Assembly (NCBI GenBank): GCA_035623615.1
Contig: DASPTB010000169.1
Coordinates: 1 to 12,051 of the forward strand
DNA: 12,051 nucleotides
Direction of reading: 5' to 3'
Source of the DNA: DASPTB01 sp035623615
Lineage (GTDB): Bacteria > Actinomycetota > UBA4738
Shown: positions 1 through 8,240 of the stretch, one piece after another
Numbering within the stretch: position 1 is the stretch's first letter
How the letters are laid out: each line of letters starts with the position of its first letter
Translations under genes and position numbers: made by a program
The notes under the pieces: model-generated
The model's input: only the letters and a program-made list of their open reading frames with translations
Databases searched by the model: none
Told to the model about the DNA's origin: nothing

Positions 1-162
1 CAACTGCCGGGTCTCGGGCAGTACGCGCTCAACTCGCTGTACTCCGACGACTTCCCGGCGGTCATGGGGGTCACCATCGTCGGCGCGTTCTTCATCGTCG
101 TCGCGAACCTCGTCGTGGACGTCGTCTACGCGTTCCTCGACCCCCGGGTCAGGTATACGTGA
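1..162 (+). CDS. ABC transporter permease, DppB/OppB type (3' end only)
   Basis: Only the last 53 codons are in the window, in frame 1 and ending in TGA at 160-162. The visible peptide begins QLPGLGQYALNS, continues through one hydrophobic membrane segment (roughly VMGVTIVGAFFIVVANLVVD), and ends in FLDPRVRYT. This is the characteristic C-terminus of the DppB/OppB inner-membrane permease of peptide importers: the LPGLG loop, the last transmembrane helix, then a (L/F)DPR(I/V)RY tail. The DppC partner normally ends differently. The two transporter ATPases follow 86 bases downstream, so the gene belongs to the same peptide/nickel-type uptake system. The usual order is B-C-D-F; here a B-type permease lies directly before D, so the C-type permease must be upstream, elsewhere or absent. 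Family assignment is firm; the substrate is unknown. Confidence 0.85.
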   Translation, partial: QLPGLGQYALNSLYSDDFPAVMGVTIVGAFFIVVANLVVDVVYAFLDPRVRYT

Positions 163-248
163 CGAGGACCGCCGGGAAGGCCGCTACACTGGGCCTCGAA
201 TCGCACGGAGTCACCGGGACACCGTGCTCGCGCCGGGGGAGTTGACCG

Positions 249-1255
249 TTGGCCGAGCCGTTGCTCGAGGTCAAGAACCTGAAGGTTCGGTTTCCGACCG
301 ACGACGGGATCGTAAAGGCGGTCGACGGCGTCTCGTTCCAGGTGTTCCCGGGCCAGACCCTCGGGATCGTGGGCGAATCGGGCTCCGGGAAGAGCGTGTC
401 GATGCTCACCACGATGGGGCTCATTACCAATGAGCAGGCGCTGATCGAGGGTGAGGTCATCTTCGAGGGCCAGGATCTCCTGAAGCTCCCGCCGGACGAG
501 ATGCGCACGATCCGGGGCAGCAAGATGGGAATGGTCTTCCAGGACCCCATGAGCTCGCTGCACCCCTTCTACAAGGTCGGCGACCAGATCGTGGAGGCGG
601 TCCGCTCGCACCAGGACCTCTCGAAGAAGGATGCGATGGATCTGGCCATCGACATGCTCCGCAGGGTCGGCATCCCGCGTCCCGACGAGCGCGCGAAGCA
701 GTACCCCCACGAGTACTCGGGCGGCATGCGCCAGCGCGCGATGATCGCGATGGCGCTCGTGCTCAACCCCGACTTGCTGATCGCTGACGAACCGACCACC
801 GCACTGGACGTCACGGTGCAGGCGCAGATCCTGGACTTGATCGACCGGCTGCGGGAGGAGTTCAACGCGGCCGTCGTGATCATCACCCACGACCTCGGCG
901 TCGTCGCGGAGCACTGCGACGAGATCCAGGTCATGTACGCGGGGCGCATCGTGGAGACCGGCGACGCGCGCGACATCTACTACCACGCGCAGCACCCCTA
1001 CGCGTGGGGTCTGCTCCAGTCGATCGCCCGGATGGACCAGGAGACGGACCGGCTCCAGCCCATCAAGGGCCTGCCGCCTTCGTTGATCTACGTCCCCTCC
1101 GGGTGCGCGTTCCATCCGCGGTGCCCGTACATCATGGACGTCTGCAAGCGTGAGGTCCCCGAGCTCATTCCCAGCAACGGCCACCATGCGTCGGCGTGTC
1201 ACCTCTCCCTCGCGGAGAAGGAGCGCATCTTCCGGGAGGAGGTCGCGCAGAAAGC

Positions 1256-1259
<4 letters not shown>
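249..1259 (+). CDS. oppD: peptide ABC transporter ATP-binding protein OppD/DppD
   Basis: A 336-residue ATPase that would power oligo- or dipeptide uptake together with the adjacent permease and OppF. Visible motifs are Walker A GESGSGKS (42-49), signature YSGGMRQR (156-163), Walker B LLIADEP with D180/E181, and the switch histidine H214 in ITHDLGVV. The C-terminal oligopeptide-transporter extension (about 265-325) contains PSGCAFHPRCP and four cysteines, C286, C292, C299 and C317. The start is a TTG, supported by GGGGGAG at 235-241 with a 7-base spacer and by an in-frame TGA at 243-245 that rules out any earlier start. It overlaps the next gene as ATGA at 1256-1259, which suggests translational coupling. 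Oligopeptide versus dipeptide specificity cannot be read from the ATPase. Confidence 0.95.
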
Positions 1260-2326
<1,067 letters not shown>

Positions 2327-2332
2327 TCCGGG

Positions 2333-2338
2333 TACAAT
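2333..2338 (+). promoter_or_regulatory. -10 box of secG (leaderless-type)
   Basis: TACAAT sits 9 bases before the secG GTG and 6 bases after the oppF stop. No Shine-Dalgarno-like purine run lies between the hexamer and the start codon. With usual spacing, transcription would begin about 3 bases before the GTG, giving an almost leaderless mRNA. No convincing -35 hexamer was found about 17 bases upstream, inside the end of oppF. Confidence 0.6.
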
Positions 2339-2347
2339 GCTGATGCC

Positions 2348-2572
2348 GTGATCGTCATCGCGCTGATCCTCAACGTCCTGTCGTCCCTGTTCCTGATCGT
2401 CTTCGTCCTCCTGCACTCGGGGAAGGGAGGCGGCCTCTCCGACATGTTCGGAGGCATGAACACGCTGTCGGGAGGGACGTCGATGGAGCGCCGGCTGGAC
2501 CAGATCACGGTCGTGACGGCAATCCTCTTCTTCTTCAGCTGCTTCTGGCTCGCCTGGAAGTGGGGGGTCTAG
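2348..2572 (+). CDS. secG: preprotein translocase subunit SecG
   Basis: A 74-residue membrane protein, the small SecG component of the SecYEG protein-export channel. It has the SecG architecture: a first transmembrane helix (about 2-22), a cytoplasmic loop with the diagnostic LLHSGKGGGLSDMFGG (21-36), and a second transmembrane helix (about 53-71) near the C-terminus. Length is normal for the family. The start is GTG; no ATG is available in this frame nearby. A TACAAT box lies 9 bases upstream and there is no ribosome-binding site, so a leaderless or nearly leaderless message is likely. It is downstream of the transporter genes but appears to have its own promoter, so the neighbourhood need not be functional. 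Confidence 0.93.
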   Translation: MIVIALILNVLSSLFLIVFVLLHSGKGGGLSDMFGGMNTLSGGTSMERRLDQITVVTAILFFFSCFWLAWKWGV

Positions 2573-2611
2573 GGTCGCGACCGCCCGGCCCGTCCGGTCC
2601 GGTGCCCGGCC

Positions 2612-2617
2612 TATAAT
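2612..2617 (+). promoter_or_regulatory. -10 box of tRNA-Leu
   Basis: A consensus TATAAT ends 9 bases before the first base of the mature tRNA-Leu. This predicts a very short 5' leader for RNase P to remove. No clear -35 hexamer is visible in the GC-rich sequence upstream. Confidence 0.65.
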
Positions 2618-2626
2618 CACGCTCGC

Positions 2627-2712
<86 letters not shown>

Positions 2713-2849
2713 CGCACACTCGCTCTCCCCCGCCGGCGAGAGTTCCTGGAGGAATCTAGCTAGGGTCACGTCCGACCCCACGCTGGGAGCGGTCCTTCAA
2801 CAGAGCTCGCGTCCGCCGAGAAATCCCTGCTCAGGTGTGACGTCTGTCG

Positions 2850-2878
2850 CTGACAAGCGAACGCGTGTTCGGTATGGT
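2850..2878 (+). promoter_or_regulatory. promoter of the DUF222-HNH gene
   Basis: CTGACA (2850-2855) and TATGGT (2873-2878) are separated by exactly 17 bases, a good match to the housekeeping sigma-factor consensus and the clearest complete promoter in the window. Transcription would start near 2885, giving a leader of about 29 bases that contains GAGG (2904-2907) 6 bases before the ATG. Confidence 0.65.
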
Positions 2879-2913
2879 GAGCGAACCTTCCCCGCGACCA
2901 TGCGAGGTCCGGG

Positions 2914-4098
2914 ATGCACGTCGAATCAGGCGAAGAACTGAGTCACCTGCTCGATTCCGAGCATGCGCGCATGTGTGAGGCGCAGCTGGGGATGTTCCGG
3001 CTGATTGCCGAGATGGATCGGTGCGACGGCTGGCGCGACGCGGGTGCTCGCGACCTGGCGCACTGGCTCGCGATGCGGTACGGGATCTCGAACTGGAAGG
3101 CGCAGAGGTGGATTGCCGCCGCGCACGGCCTCGAAGGACTTCCCGCCATCGCTACCGCTCTGCGGTCCGGCGAGCTGGGGCCGGACAAGGTCGTCGAGCT
3201 GACGCGGCTCGCGACGCCGGAGACCGAGGCCGAGCTGATTCGGTGGGCGCGCAGCGTCTCGAGTGGAGCCATTCGCCGACGGGCGGAACGCGCTGAGCGC
3301 CGGTCACTCGACGACGTGCGTTCCACCGAGGAGTCCCGCTCGTGCTCGTGGTGGTTTTACGACGACGGCAGGCGAGTCTGCGTGACCGCGGATCTGCCGG
3401 CCTCGCGAGGCATGACGCTGATTCGCGCGGTCAATCGCGGCGCCGAGCGTGTCCCGGTCATGCCCGGCGAGGAGGACGAGTGGGGCATCGACGCCCGCCG
3501 AGCGGATGCGCTGGTCGCGCTCGCGGCGGGAGGTCTCGCTCGTGACCCGGACAGCGATCGCTCCACCGTGGTCGTGCACACTTCGTTGCAGGCTCTGGCG
3601 GCTGGAGAGGGATCCGAGATCGAGGAGGGCGGCATCGCTCACCCCGAGACCGTTCACCGGCTGATGTGCTCGGGGCGGGTCCAGCTCGTTATCGAGGACG
3701 AGGCAGGAAATCCAGTTCGGATTGGCCGTATGCGTCGTGAACCCTCACCGTGGATGATGCGCCAGCTTCGGCACAGGGATCCTGGCTGCAGGTTCCCAGG
3801 ATGCGGAACCCGGTCGTTCGCGAACGCCCATCACGTCCGCTGGTGGTCGCGGGGAGGACCGACCGATCTCGACAACCTCCTTCTCGTCTGCTCGTTCCAC
3901 CATCGCCTGGTTCATGAGTACGGATGGTCGATTCGGCTGCAGCCGAACGGAGATGCGGCATGGTTCCGCCCCGACGGAAGCAGGTACCGTTTGGGCCCCG
4001 CGCCGCCGCTGGAGCTCGCGCCCGCTGAAGACAGTGCGGAGGCGGGTGACGCGCGGCAGGCGAGTTGGGTCGCGATCAGGCCGGGTGGGTGGCGATGA
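2914..4098 (+). CDS. DUF222 / 13E12-family protein with HNH endonuclease domain
   Basis: A 394-residue protein. Residues about 10-250 match the helical DUF222 region of the 13E12-repeat family common in Actinobacteria, for example the block RDLAHWLAMRYGISNWKAQRW (split here at about 46-66) and the following SGELGPDKVVELTR. Residues 285-340 form an HNH nuclease module: CX4C at C292/C297, H306-H307 in NAHHVRWW, N321 in DLDNLL, then C326 with HH at 329-330 and H334. The paired cysteines suggest a structural zinc. The ATG has GAGG 6 bases upstream. Among the first 50 codons after the start, 12 end in A or T, against 4 of 50 in oppD, suggesting a different history. The last 23 bases overlap the convergent carboxypeptidase gene. 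The biological role of the family is not established; a selfish or mobile character is often suspected. Confidence 0.88.
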   Translation: MHVESGEELSHLLDSEHARMCEAQLGMFRLIAEMDRCDGWRDAGARDLAHWLAMRYGISNWKAQRWIAAAHGLEGLPAIATALRSGELGPDKVVELTRLATPETEAELIRWARSVSSGAIRRRAERAERRSLDDVRSTEESRSCSWWFYDDGRRVCVTADLPASRGMTLIRAVNRGAERVPVMPGEEDEWGIDARRADALVALAAGGLARDPDSDRSTVVVHTSLQALAAGEGSEIEEGGIAHPETVHRLMCSGRVQLVIEDEAGNPVRIGRMRREPSPWMMRQLRHRDPGCRFPGCGTRSFANAHHVRWWSRGGPTDLDNLLLVCSFHHRLVHEYGWSIRLQPNGDAAWFRPDGSRYRLGPAPPLELAPAEDSAEAGDARQASWVAIRPGGWR

Positions 4099-5575
4099 GG
4101 CGAACGATGCGGTCCTCGATGTGCTTGAGCACGGGGGTGTAGCCGGTGGAAAGGATGGAAAACTCGGCCCAGCGCTCCTCGGAGTTCACCCACACCCAGC
4201 CGGACAACGCGCTCTCGTACGCCAGGGTCCCGGTCTTGGCGCGTACCCGGAGGCCGGCGAGGCGGCCGGTCAGCGTGCCCTGACCCGGAAGAGGAAGCGC
4301 CGCGCGCAGAGAGGTGATCCACGGAGAGGACTCCGAATCGATCAGCAGGCGAACCATTCCGAGCGTGGTGATTCGATCGGCATACGAGAGACCCGAGGAG
4401 TCGTAGGCGGAGTCACGAACTCTGTGGGCTGTCACGAACGCGCGGATCGCGGCCGCCCCCTTCGCGATCGTCCCTGGAGCTCCGTAGCGTACCGCCCCCA
4501 GCAGTTTGCCGAGCGTCTCGGCTCCGAAGTTCCAGGAGGGAACGTCGATCCAGCGAAGGAGCTCGCTGATCGGTGCGGAGCTGATCGTTGCGACGGTCTG
4601 CAGCGGCACGCCAGGCCAGGAGGCTCCCGGCTTGCCGGCCACGTGTACGCCGATCGCACGCAAGCGCGCGGTGAGGGCGACGGCGGCTCGGTACTCGGGA
4701 TTGCGGATGTGAACGCCTTGGACCGCGTTGCCGTTGAACGCGAGCGCGGTTGGCAGGGCGACCTCGTCTCTCGGAAAGTCCGCCTTCCATCCGTACGCCC
4801 ACCAGCCGTGCGAGAAATAGCCCAAGCTCCCCATGACGCGGCCGCTGATCGCGCTTATACCCGCGGCCTTGACGTGATCTGCGAGCGTGTCGATTCGCGC
4901 GGTCGTCACGGCCGGGTCGCCGCCGCCGAGAATCCAGAGGTTGCCGTCGACCACATTGTCGGTCACGCTCGGTGCTGCCGCACGGGTGACGATCTGGCGG
5001 TCGGGCCCGAGGTCCTTCAGCGCCGCCATCGAAAGCAGGAGCTTCTCGTTGGACGCGGGAGCACGTGGGATCGTGTCGGCTCGCCGGTAGACGAACATCC
5101 CGTCGTCGGCGACCGTCACCGACATGGATCGCCCCGCTGCGGCCGCGTCGATGCTTCGCATCCAGATCGCGCGCCGGATCGTGAGGCTCCTCGGCGGACT
5201 CGTGGCGCCGGCGCTCACGCCGTCGGTGGGCCATGACGCGCGAAGCGGGAAGGTTCCCATCCACGCCCAGCCGAAGCAGAGGGGGACCGACAGCGCCGAG
5301 TCCCCATCGAGTGTGGCGCTCGTTAGAGGTATCCACGAGCCGGAGACGAGGTGCTGAATCGTCACCGTCTGGCCGGCCTTGTCGGGCGTCACGGTGACCG
5401 TGGCCTCGACGCACCTGCCCGGCACCGTCCAGGTGGTCGCGAGCGAGAAGGTGACGGCCGCCGGAGCCTCCGCGGTCGCAGCCGGCGTCGTCCCGATCAG
5501 GCCCGCCGCGAACGAGAGCGCGGCGAGAAGCGAGACCGCCCCGAGACGTAGAGTTCTCCGCTGTCGCGAATCCAT
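4076..5575 (-). CDS. dacB: D-alanyl-D-alanine carboxypeptidase/endopeptidase, PBP4 type (peptidase S13)
   Basis: A 499-residue exported penicillin-binding protein expected to trim or cleave peptidoglycan stem peptides outside the membrane. An N-terminal signal peptide runs about 1-36 (basic RQRR, then a hydrophobic core, ATA-EA as likely cleavage). Residues about 40-133 look like an Ig-like beta domain with cysteines C55 and C100 that could form a disulfide. The S13 catalytic domain follows: SNEK (S175 nucleophile, K178), SWN (347-349) as the SxN motif, DSSGLSY (392-398) and KTG (447-449). All three penicillin-binding motifs are intact, so it should be active. The ATG is preceded on the minus strand by an AGGAAG run about 11 bases upstream, and an in-frame stop lies just beyond. 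Its 3' end overlaps the convergent HNH gene. Confidence 0.9.
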   Translation of the reverse strand: MDSRQRRTLRLGAVSLLAALSFAAGLIGTTPAATAEAPAAVTFSLATTWTVPGRCVEATVTVTPDKAGQTVTIQHLVSGSWIPLTSATLDGDSALSVPLCFGWAWMGTFPLRASWPTDGVSAGATSPPRSLTIRRAIWMRSIDAAAAGRSMSVTVADDGMFVYRRADTIPRAPASNEKLLLSMAALKDLGPDRQIVTRAAAPSVTDNVVDGNLWILGGGDPAVTTARIDTLADHVKAAGISAISGRVMGSLGYFSHGWWAYGWKADFPRDEVALPTALAFNGNAVQGVHIRNPEYRAAVALTARLRAIGVHVAGKPGASWPGVPLQTVATISSAPISELLRWIDVPSWNFGAETLGKLLGAVRYGAPGTIAKGAAAIRAFVTAHRVRDSAYDSSGLSYADRITTLGMVRLLIDSESSPWITSLRAALPLPGQGTLTGRLAGLRVRAKTGTLAYESALSGWVWVNSEERWAEFSILSTGYTPVLKHIEDRIVRLIATHPA

Positions 5576-5684
5576 CGGTTCCGACGCTTCCTGGTGGACC
5601 TTCCCGAGCCGGATCGCTCATGAGCCTCATCGGAGCGTCACGGGCGCGTCTTGACCGCCGGGAGCGGCCTTCGTTCTCGGGCTC

Positions 5685-5700
5685 GTTCGGCAAGCCGAAC
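5685..5700. repeat. inverted repeat between the deaminase and carboxypeptidase genes
   Basis: GTTCGGC-AA-GCCGAAC is a perfect 7-bp inverted repeat in the 151-base gap downstream of the deaminase stop. It could be a hairpin terminator without a U-tract or a dimeric repressor site. It is not a LexA box, whose half-sites run in the opposite order (GAAC then GTTC). Apart from this, 5576-5726 shows direct copies of AGCCGGGC (5715-5722, 5729-5736) around the deaminase stop and nothing else I can identify. Confidence 0.4.
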
Positions 5701-5726
5701 AGTCTGAGGTGCCCAGCCGGGCCTTC

Positions 5727-6782
5727 TCAGCCGGGCAGGCCGGGAGCGCTGGGAGCGCCTTCGGCCGGCCGAAGCGCGCTGATCTCCGCCTCGAACTCGG
5801 CCCTGAGCGTCCGCCGGTCTCCGTCGTCCATCCACGCGGCCTCCACGCCGTCCAGGGAGATAGCCGCCACGTCGTCGAACGACAACCCGAAAGCCGCAGC
5901 GACCGTTCGATACTCCTTGCCGAGATCGAGGTCGGTCATCGACGGATCGTCTGTGTTCAGCGTGGCGAGCAGCCCCGCCTCGCGCATCTGCCGATACGGA
6001 TGCTCGGCGAGGGTTTCGAACTTGTTGGCGATCAGGATGTTGCTGTTCGGGCACACGTCGAGCGGGATGCGCTCGTCCGCCACACGGGCGGTCAACGCCG
6101 GGTCGTCCAGGATGGAGAGCCCGTGGTCGACTCGCTCGACCCCCAGGACGCCGAGCACCGTTTCGATGTTGTCTGGACCGGTGTCCTCTCCGGCGTGCGC
6201 GGTTCGGCGGAGCCCGACCGAGCGCGCCACCTCATACGCGGGCCGGAACGACGCGGCGTCGACGCCGAGCTCCGTCGAGTCCATCCCGAGACCGATGACG
6301 CGGTCCGCGAGCCCCGCCCGGCGCAGCGCGCCCAGCTCCTCCGCGAGCGCCAGGCCGGTCTCCGCGCCGTACGCCCGATCCAGGTCGCAGATGAGCATGC
6401 ACCGGATGCCGGTCTCGGACTCAGCGGCCTCGAGGCCCCGCGTCAGCCCGGCGACGATCCCGCCGAGGTCCTGTCCCGCTCGCAGATGGCGGGTGGGCGT
6501 GAAGAACGCCTCCCGGTAGCGCAGTCCGTGCGGCGCGGCGTCGGCGACCGACTCGTAGGCGGCTCGCTCCCAGTCGCCCGGATCCTGGAGGAGCTCCTGC
6601 ACGAACCAGAAGATCTCGAGGAAGCCGTTGAGCGAGTCGTAGGTGTACAGATCCTCGACGCGTTCCGCCGGGAGTTCCCGGCCGTTCTTGGCCGCCAGTT
6701 CCGCGACGGTCGCGGGGCGCATGGTTCCTTCGAGGTGGCAGTGCAGCTCCACCTTGGGGAGGCGGTCGTACAGGTCCGGCAT
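5727..6782 (-). CDS. add: adenosine/adenine deaminase family amidohydrolase
   Basis: A 351-residue zinc hydrolase of the adenosine deaminase family, expected to deaminate adenosine or adenine in purine salvage in the cytosol. Metal and catalytic motifs are complete: HCHLEG with H14 and H16, TAHAGE with H196 and E199, VDHG with H220, CPNSN (244-248) and NTDDP with D278. The frame stays open upstream to 6980, but the ATG at 6782 gives the normal start (MPDLYDRLPKVELH) and the usual family length. AGGAT lies 8 bases before that ATG; as TAGGAT the same bases could be a -10 box, so this message may be either led or leaderless. The motif reads HLEG rather than the HLDG usual in true adenosine deaminases, so adenine or another aminopurine is a real alternative substrate. 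Confidence 0.88.
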   Translation of the reverse strand: MPDLYDRLPKVELHCHLEGTMRPATVAELAAKNGRELPAERVEDLYTYDSLNGFLEIFWFVQELLQDPGDWERAAYESVADAAPHGLRYREAFFTPTRHLRAGQDLGGIVAGLTRGLEAAESETGIRCMLICDLDRAYGAETGLALAEELGALRRAGLADRVIGLGMDSTELGVDAASFRPAYEVARSVGLRRTAHAGEDTGPDNIETVLGVLGVERVDHGLSILDDPALTARVADERIPLDVCPNSNILIANKFETLAEHPYRQMREAGLLATLNTDDPSMTDLDLGKEYRTVAAAFGLSFDDVAAISLDGVEAAWMDDGDRRTLRAEFEAEISALRPAEGAPSAPGLPG

Positions 6783-6812
6783 GGCGGCAGATCCTACCGT
6801 CTCCGGTTCGAT

Positions 6813-6826
6813 CCTCGGTTCCGAGG
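6813..6826. repeat. inverted repeat in the divergent deaminase/YCII region
   Basis: CCTCGG-TT-CCGAGG is a perfect 6-bp inverted repeat about 30 bases upstream of the deaminase start, in the 176-base region between divergent genes (6783-6958). Flanking CCGG copies at 6803-6806 and 6828-6831 extend the symmetry loosely. It is placed where an operator could act on the deaminase gene, but GC-rich palindromes arise easily by chance. Confidence 0.3.
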
Positions 6827-6958
6827 GCCGGATCCCCTTGCGGGAGCGTCGGATGCGATTGTCAGCCCCCGCGGATAGAGTCGGATCGGGCGCGGGTCGA
6901 TCCTGGGGGCGACTCGCCCGTGAGTCGTGGCCGCACGGCCACGAAGGAAGGGGAGACG

Positions 6959-7276
6959 ATGGCGAAGTTCCTGCTCGCATACCACGGTGGTGGCATGCCC
7001 GAGACGGAGGAGGAGCAGGCCCAGGTGCTCGCCGCCTGGGGAGAGTGGTACGGGAAGCTCGGCGCCTCGGTCGTCGACCCCGGCAACCCGATCGGCCAGA
7101 CGAAGACGGTCGGTGCCGATGGTTCGGTCAGCGCCGGAGGCGGCGCCAATCCCGTCAGCGGCTACACGATCATCGACGTGAGTGACATCGACGCCGCGGC
7201 CGAAGCGGCGAAGAGTTGCCCGATCGTGCAGAGCGGCGGGAGCATCGAGGTGGCCGAAACCTTCAACGTGATGTGA
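6959..7276 (+). CDS. YCII-related domain protein
   Basis: A 105-residue protein resembling the YCII/DGPF family of dimeric alpha-beta barrel proteins. The N-terminal strand KFLLAYHGGG, the helix EEEQAQVLAAWGEWYGKLG, the extended region VVDPGNPIGQTKTV, and the closing GYTIIDVSDIDAAAEAAKSCP and SIEVAETFNVM segments follow the fold order of that family. These small proteins are often encoded near ECF sigma factors or oxidoreductases, but no such partner is present here and the reaction is unknown. The frame is open from a GTG at 6920, but the ATG at 6959 is chosen because GGAAGGGGAG lies directly upstream. It is divergent from the deaminase and convergent with the sulfotransferase, with a 25-base gap after its stop. 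Confidence 0.8.
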   Translation: MAKFLLAYHGGGMPETEEEQAQVLAAWGEWYGKLGASVVDPGNPIGQTKTVGADGSVSAGGGANPVSGYTIIDVSDIDAAAEAAKSCPIVQSGGSIEVAETFNVM

Positions 7277-7301
7277 CGCCTGCGCCGGAACTGCCTGGCG
7301 G

Positions 7302-8219
7302 TCAGCGCGGCGTCAGGATCGGGTACCCGTAGCGGGGGAGGAGCGGAAAGGTCACGGCGGTGACGAGACGGCGGTCCGCCGGGCGCTGTTTCGAGCGCCA
7401 GTCCGTCGCGAGGCGGATGTCGGTCGGGCCCCGGTTGAACCTGCTCCAGTGCCCGGCCACCGTGTGGTTCTCGCCGAAGTCCACCGAGCCCTCGCCCGTC
7501 ATGGGAATGGTGGCCCCCGTTTCGCCGACGAAGCGCAGGATCCGCTCGACGGTCGGCCCCGGCGCGCGCACGAAGTCCTCGTGACGGACGAGCAGCGACC
7601 TGCCCGGGCCGAGCCGCCACTTGACAGCTTCGCCGATGCCGGAGAACGCCAGCCACTCGCCGGCCGTTGCGAGCTGTCCCGGCGCCTCCGCCGACCGGTT
7701 GCTCCACGAGTAGGCGACGGCGCGCGGGTCCCGCACGATGTGCAGCAGATAGGGATTCACGTCGGGGAGCAGGCGCAGCAGCGCCGCGTCTCCTGTTCGC
7801 TTCGATGAGTCGACCACCACGCGCGCGCTCGTCACGGCGCCGATCGAGCAGTAGAGCCTGGTGGCGACGTCCGCATATGTCTGCAGGGCAGGCCATTTGT
7901 CCAGTCTACCCGGCTGGGCCCGCAGGATGCGTCCGGTGTTTCGGACCCGGATCGTCCAGCGGTGCATCCGCGCGAAGCGCGCGACGTCCCCTGCCGATAG
8001 CTGCCCGAACCCTTCGCGAACGACCGCGGACCACACGGGACAGGCCGCCAACGGCAGACCGCACCCGCACGTCTGTGTTCCGGCGAGTCCCTCCGCCCAG
8101 ATCGTGCGCAGCTCGCCCGCGTGGAAGACCCCTTCGGCCTCGCCGAGCGTGTTGCCGAGGATCGTCGTGCCGCTCGACCCGTGACCCATGATGAACAGCA
8201 CCTTCACCCGCTCCCGCAT
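7302..8219 (-). CDS. sulfotransferase family protein
   Basis: A 305-residue protein with the PAPS-dependent sulfotransferase fold. The 5'-phosphosulfate-binding P-loop is GHGSSGTT (12-19), preceded by a hydrophobic strand. DSSK (137-140) and RDPRAVAYSW (163-172) form the 3'-phosphate-binding region, and HTVAGHWSR (252-260) matches the conserved C-terminal motif of this bacterial subgroup. A cysteine cluster CGCG...C (C51, C53, C60) after HAGELR is also typical of it. It would move sulfate from PAPS to an unknown acceptor. The ATG start lies 21 bases after the coaA stop, so the two genes are likely co-transcribed. An AGGTAGG run 7 bases upstream may serve as ribosome-binding site; it contains TAGGCT, a possible -10 box. 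Confidence 0.85.
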   Translation of the reverse strand: MRERVKVLFIMGHGSSGTTILGNTLGEAEGVFHAGELRTIWAEGLAGTQTCGCGLPLAACPVWSAVVREGFGQLSAGDVARFARMHRWTIRVRNTGRILRAQPGRLDKWPALQTYADVATRLYCSIGAVTSARVVVDSSKRTGDAALLRLLPDVNPYLLHIVRDPRAVAYSWSNRSAEAPGQLATAGEWLAFSGIGEAVKWRLGPGRSLLVRHEDFVRAPGPTVERILRFVGETGATIPMTGEGSVDFGENHTVAGHWSRFNRGPTDIRLATDWRSKQRPADRRLVTAVTFPLLPRYGYPILTPR

Positions 8220-8240
8220 GCGTGACAGCCTACCTGGGCT

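Noticed and set aside
126..1202. A 358-codon minus-strand open frame opposite oppD
   Set aside because: It is a mirror of the ATPase coding sequence, rich in Asp, His and Arg with no known motif.
2719..2742. Possible terminator hairpin after tRNA-Leu (CTCGC...GCGAG)
   Set aside because: The stem is only 5 bp with a 12-base loop and no U-tract follows; too weak to call.
3914..5236. A 440-codon open frame on the plus strand opposite the carboxypeptidase
   Set aside because: It is antisense to a gene with intact catalytic motifs and has no domain of its own.
5685..5700. LexA/SOS box
   Set aside because: The half-sites are GTTC...GAAC, the reverse of the GAAC-N4-GTTC arrangement needed.
6859..6881. 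Promoter TTGTCA...TAGAGT before the YCII gene
   Set aside because: The spacer is only 11 bases, too short for a standard promoter, although TAGAGT alone might still be a -10 box.
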